Positions 4,967 to 5,893 of a DNA stretch of 5,893 nt are shown piece after piece. The notes under the pieces were generated by a model that saw nothing but the letters and a program-made list of their open reading frames with translations, ran no database searches and was not told the DNA's origin. The DNA comes from Streptosporangiaceae bacterium (GTDB taxonomy: Bacteria > Actinomycetota > Actinomycetes > Streptosporangiales > Streptosporangiaceae). A program made the translations under genes and the position numbers. The stretch is from positions 1 to 5,893 of the forward strand of contig JASHYW010000131.1 in the NCBI GenBank assembly GCA_030042885.1, given 5' to 3'. Every line of letters begins with the position of its first letter. Positions within the stretch are counted from its first letter, which is position 1.

Positions 4967-5045
4967 ATCCATGGCATCTTCGCGGAGACGCTACAGGGCA
5001 GGACCGAAAGTCCTTCTTCCTCGTCCGGTCGTCCGGTGCCGCCAT
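4965..5045 (-). CDS. Possible 26-residue ORF with a perfect ribosome site
   Basis: ATG 5045 follows AGGAGG at a 6-base spacing and opens a 26-codon frame starting MAAPDDRTRKKDF, with its TGA at 4967-4965. The product is very basic and matches nothing I know. It could be a leader peptide for the Glu/Arg gene, the stump of a deleted gene like others here, or chance. It overlaps DosR-like box D, which argues against both being functional. Confidence 0.22.
   Translation of the reverse strand: MAAPDDRTRKKDFRSCPVASPRRCHG
5000..5014 (-). promoter_or_regulatory. DosR/DevR-like box D
   Basis: On the minus strand this is AGGACTTTCGGTCCT, a perfect 5-bp inverted repeat (AGGAC/GTCCT) with a 5-base spacer, and it closely resembles box C (GGACCTTCGG versus GGACTTTCGG). 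The spacing is one base longer than the canonical N4. Its near edge is about 90 bp upstream of the Glu/Arg gene start. Confidence 0.45.
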
Positions 5046-5152
5046 CGGCGCCTCCTCATAGCGCGCGGCGGCTGGCCGGGAATCCAGCGTCGCCGATCCC
5101 GCTGCTGGCGTCGGCGCTTTGAGGATATGGTGCGCGTCGAGGCCCTATTCCG

Positions 5153-5166
5153 GGGAAGTAGTTCCC
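5153..5166. promoter_or_regulatory. Inverted repeat upstream of the exonuclease gene
   Basis: GGGAAGTAGTTCCC has 5-bp arms and a 4-base spacer, the same 14-bp geometry as the DosR-like boxes but with A in place of the invariant C. It ends 35 bp before ATG 5202, where an operator would fit. Confidence 0.35.
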
Positions 5167-5180
5167 GCGCGAACTTGATG

Positions 5181-5186
5181 AGGAGG
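5181..5186 (+). promoter_or_regulatory. AGGAGG site with unusual spacing to the exonuclease start
   Basis: A perfect AGGAGG lies 15 bases before ATG 5202, longer than the usual 5-10. The in-frame ATG 5178 and TTG 5175 lie before it and cannot use it. The long spacing may weaken translation, but ATG 5202 is still favoured because MKIVSWN is the standard family start. Confidence 0.55.
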
Positions 5187-5201
5187 TCTCACCGGGCGGC
5201 G

Positions 5202-5893
5202 ATGAAGATCGTCAGCTGGAATGTCAACTCGGTCCATGCGCGGCTGCCGCGGGTTACCGCGTTGCTGGCCCGCCACCGGCCCGATCTGGCCTGCCTGCAG
5301 GAGATCAAGACCAGCACCGGGGAGTTCCCGGCCGGTGATTTCGCCGCGGCCGGCTACCAGGCGGCTGTGTACGGCCAGGCCGGGCGCAACGGAGTCGCCG
5401 TGCTGTCCCGCATGAAGCTCACGGACGTGGCCTGCGGTTTCGCTGACGATCCCGTCCCGGAGCAGGCCCGGGTCCTGTCCGTCACTGGCGGCGGGGTGAG
5501 GGTCGTCAACGTCTATGTGGTGAACGGCCGGGAGGTCGGCACCCCCGAGTACGAGCTGAAGCTGCGCTGGCTGGATGCATTCTCCGCCTGGCTGCGTAAC
5601 AGCTATCAGGCCGCCAGCCCGCTCATGGTCATCGGCGACTTCAACATCGCCCCCGACCACCGGGACGTCTATGACCCGGATGCCTGGCGGGGGCGGAACC
5701 TGTGCAGCGAGCCGGAACGGCAGCGTATCCGGGGCCTGCTGGACTGGGGGCTGACCGACCTGGGCCGGGCCGGGAACCCCGGCCCAGGGCCGTACACGTT
5801 CTGGGACTACCGGCAGGGCGCGTTCCACCGCGGGTGGGGCCTGCGGATCGACCTGGCCCTGGCCACCGCGCCGGTCGCGGCGCGCTGCACTGC
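5202..5893 (+). CDS. xthA: Exonuclease III / AP endonuclease (XthA), incomplete at right edge
   Basis: The product repairs DNA by cutting at abasic sites and removing 3' blocking groups, with Mg. The 230 visible residues of a usual ~260 contain all but the last motifs of the EEP nuclease fold: SWNVNSV with N7, LQEIKT with metal ligand E34, GRNGVAVLSR (61-70), VVNVYVVNG with Y105, IGDFNIAP with D146 and N148, YTFWDYRQGAFHRGWGLRID with D217. The catalytic histidine (H259 in E. coli) lies beyond the window. NVYVVNG has valine where the family usually has proline (NVYVPNG). The start at ATG 5202 is set by homology. It is the first gene of its strand here, divergent from the small stress cluster, with an inverted repeat upstream. 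A DNA-repair role would suit a stress- or dormancy-linked region, but co-regulation is only inferred. Confidence 0.93.
   Translation, partial: MKIVSWNVNSVHARLPRVTALLARHRPDLACLQEIKTSTGEFPAGDFAAAGYQAAVYGQAGRNGVAVLSRMKLTDVACGFADDPVPEQARVLSVTGGGVRVVNVYVVNGREVGTPEYELKLRWLDAFSAWLRNSYQAASPLMVIGDFNIAPDHRDVYDPDAWRGRNLCSEPERQRIRGLLDWGLTDLGRAGNPGPGPYTFWDYRQGAFHRGWGLRIDLALATAPVAARCT

Noticed and set aside
4523..5122. Plus-strand frame with an apparent membrane segment SLLGALILSLLGALIL
   Set aside because: The hydrophobic stretch is only a translation of the 24-bp tandem repeat and the rest is a shadow of the Glu/Arg gene.
5161..5174. GTTCCCGCGCGAAC as a LexA/SOS box before xthA
   Set aside because: The actinobacterial SOS box is GAAC-N4-GTTC; here the half-sites are in reversed order and the spacing differs.
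5145..5828. Long minus-strand open frame
   Set aside because: It is antisense to the exonuclease III gene, which has all expected motifs.

Overview
This is a GC-rich stretch with strong third-position G/C bias, typical of a high-GC actinomycete. The gene content supports that: an actinobacterial-type GH65 enzyme, OtsB, a ZnuABC/TroABCD-like transporter, and GGGAC-N4-GTCCC-like (DosR/DevR-type) sites. I cannot assign a genus from sequence alone.

Layout. (1) Positions 1-1100, minus strand: the N-terminal ~366 residues of a GH65 glycoside phosphorylase/hydrolase that runs off the left edge. (2) Positions 1221-1982, plus strand: a trehalose-6-phosphate phosphatase (OtsB), divergent from GH65 across a ~120 bp spacer. 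The two form a trehalose / alpha-glucoside module. (3) Positions 2058-3494, plus strand: a collapsed metal-type ABC transporter locus. A middle piece of the binding protein runs into an almost complete ATPase that is out of frame with its own N-terminus and has no start codon, followed by the C-terminal two thirds of the permease. The gene boundaries are missing, so I call all three pieces pseudogenes. A 9-bp-stem hairpin (3467-3490) closes the locus against a convergent gene.

(4) Positions 3510-5045, minus strand: a cluster of small, stress-type genes. These are an intact coiled-coil protein (3510-3860), a truncated gene fragment (3988-4125), a frameshifted and truncated DUF7144-like membrane protein (4168-4364), and a very charged Glu/Arg repeat protein (4683-4910) whose ribosome binding site lies in a tandemly duplicated 24-bp unit. 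Four sites resembling the DosR/DevR dormancy box lie in this cluster. Two sit 41 bp apart just upstream of the coiled-coil gene, one lies upstream of the Glu/Arg gene, and one lies in the gap upstream of the DUF7144-like gene. (5) Positions 5202-5893, plus strand: an exonuclease III / AP endonuclease, incomplete at the right edge, divergent from the cluster.

Taken together, the window reads as an accessory region linked to stress or dormancy, where trehalose metabolism, DNA repair and small hypoxia/dormancy-type proteins sit beside decaying genes. The most notable signals are the repeated DosR-like boxes and the number of genes broken by deletions or single-base frameshifts. Some frameshifts could be assembly or sequencing errors. 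The truncations of the transporter and of the small genes are too large for that explanation, although a chimeric assembly cannot be excluded.
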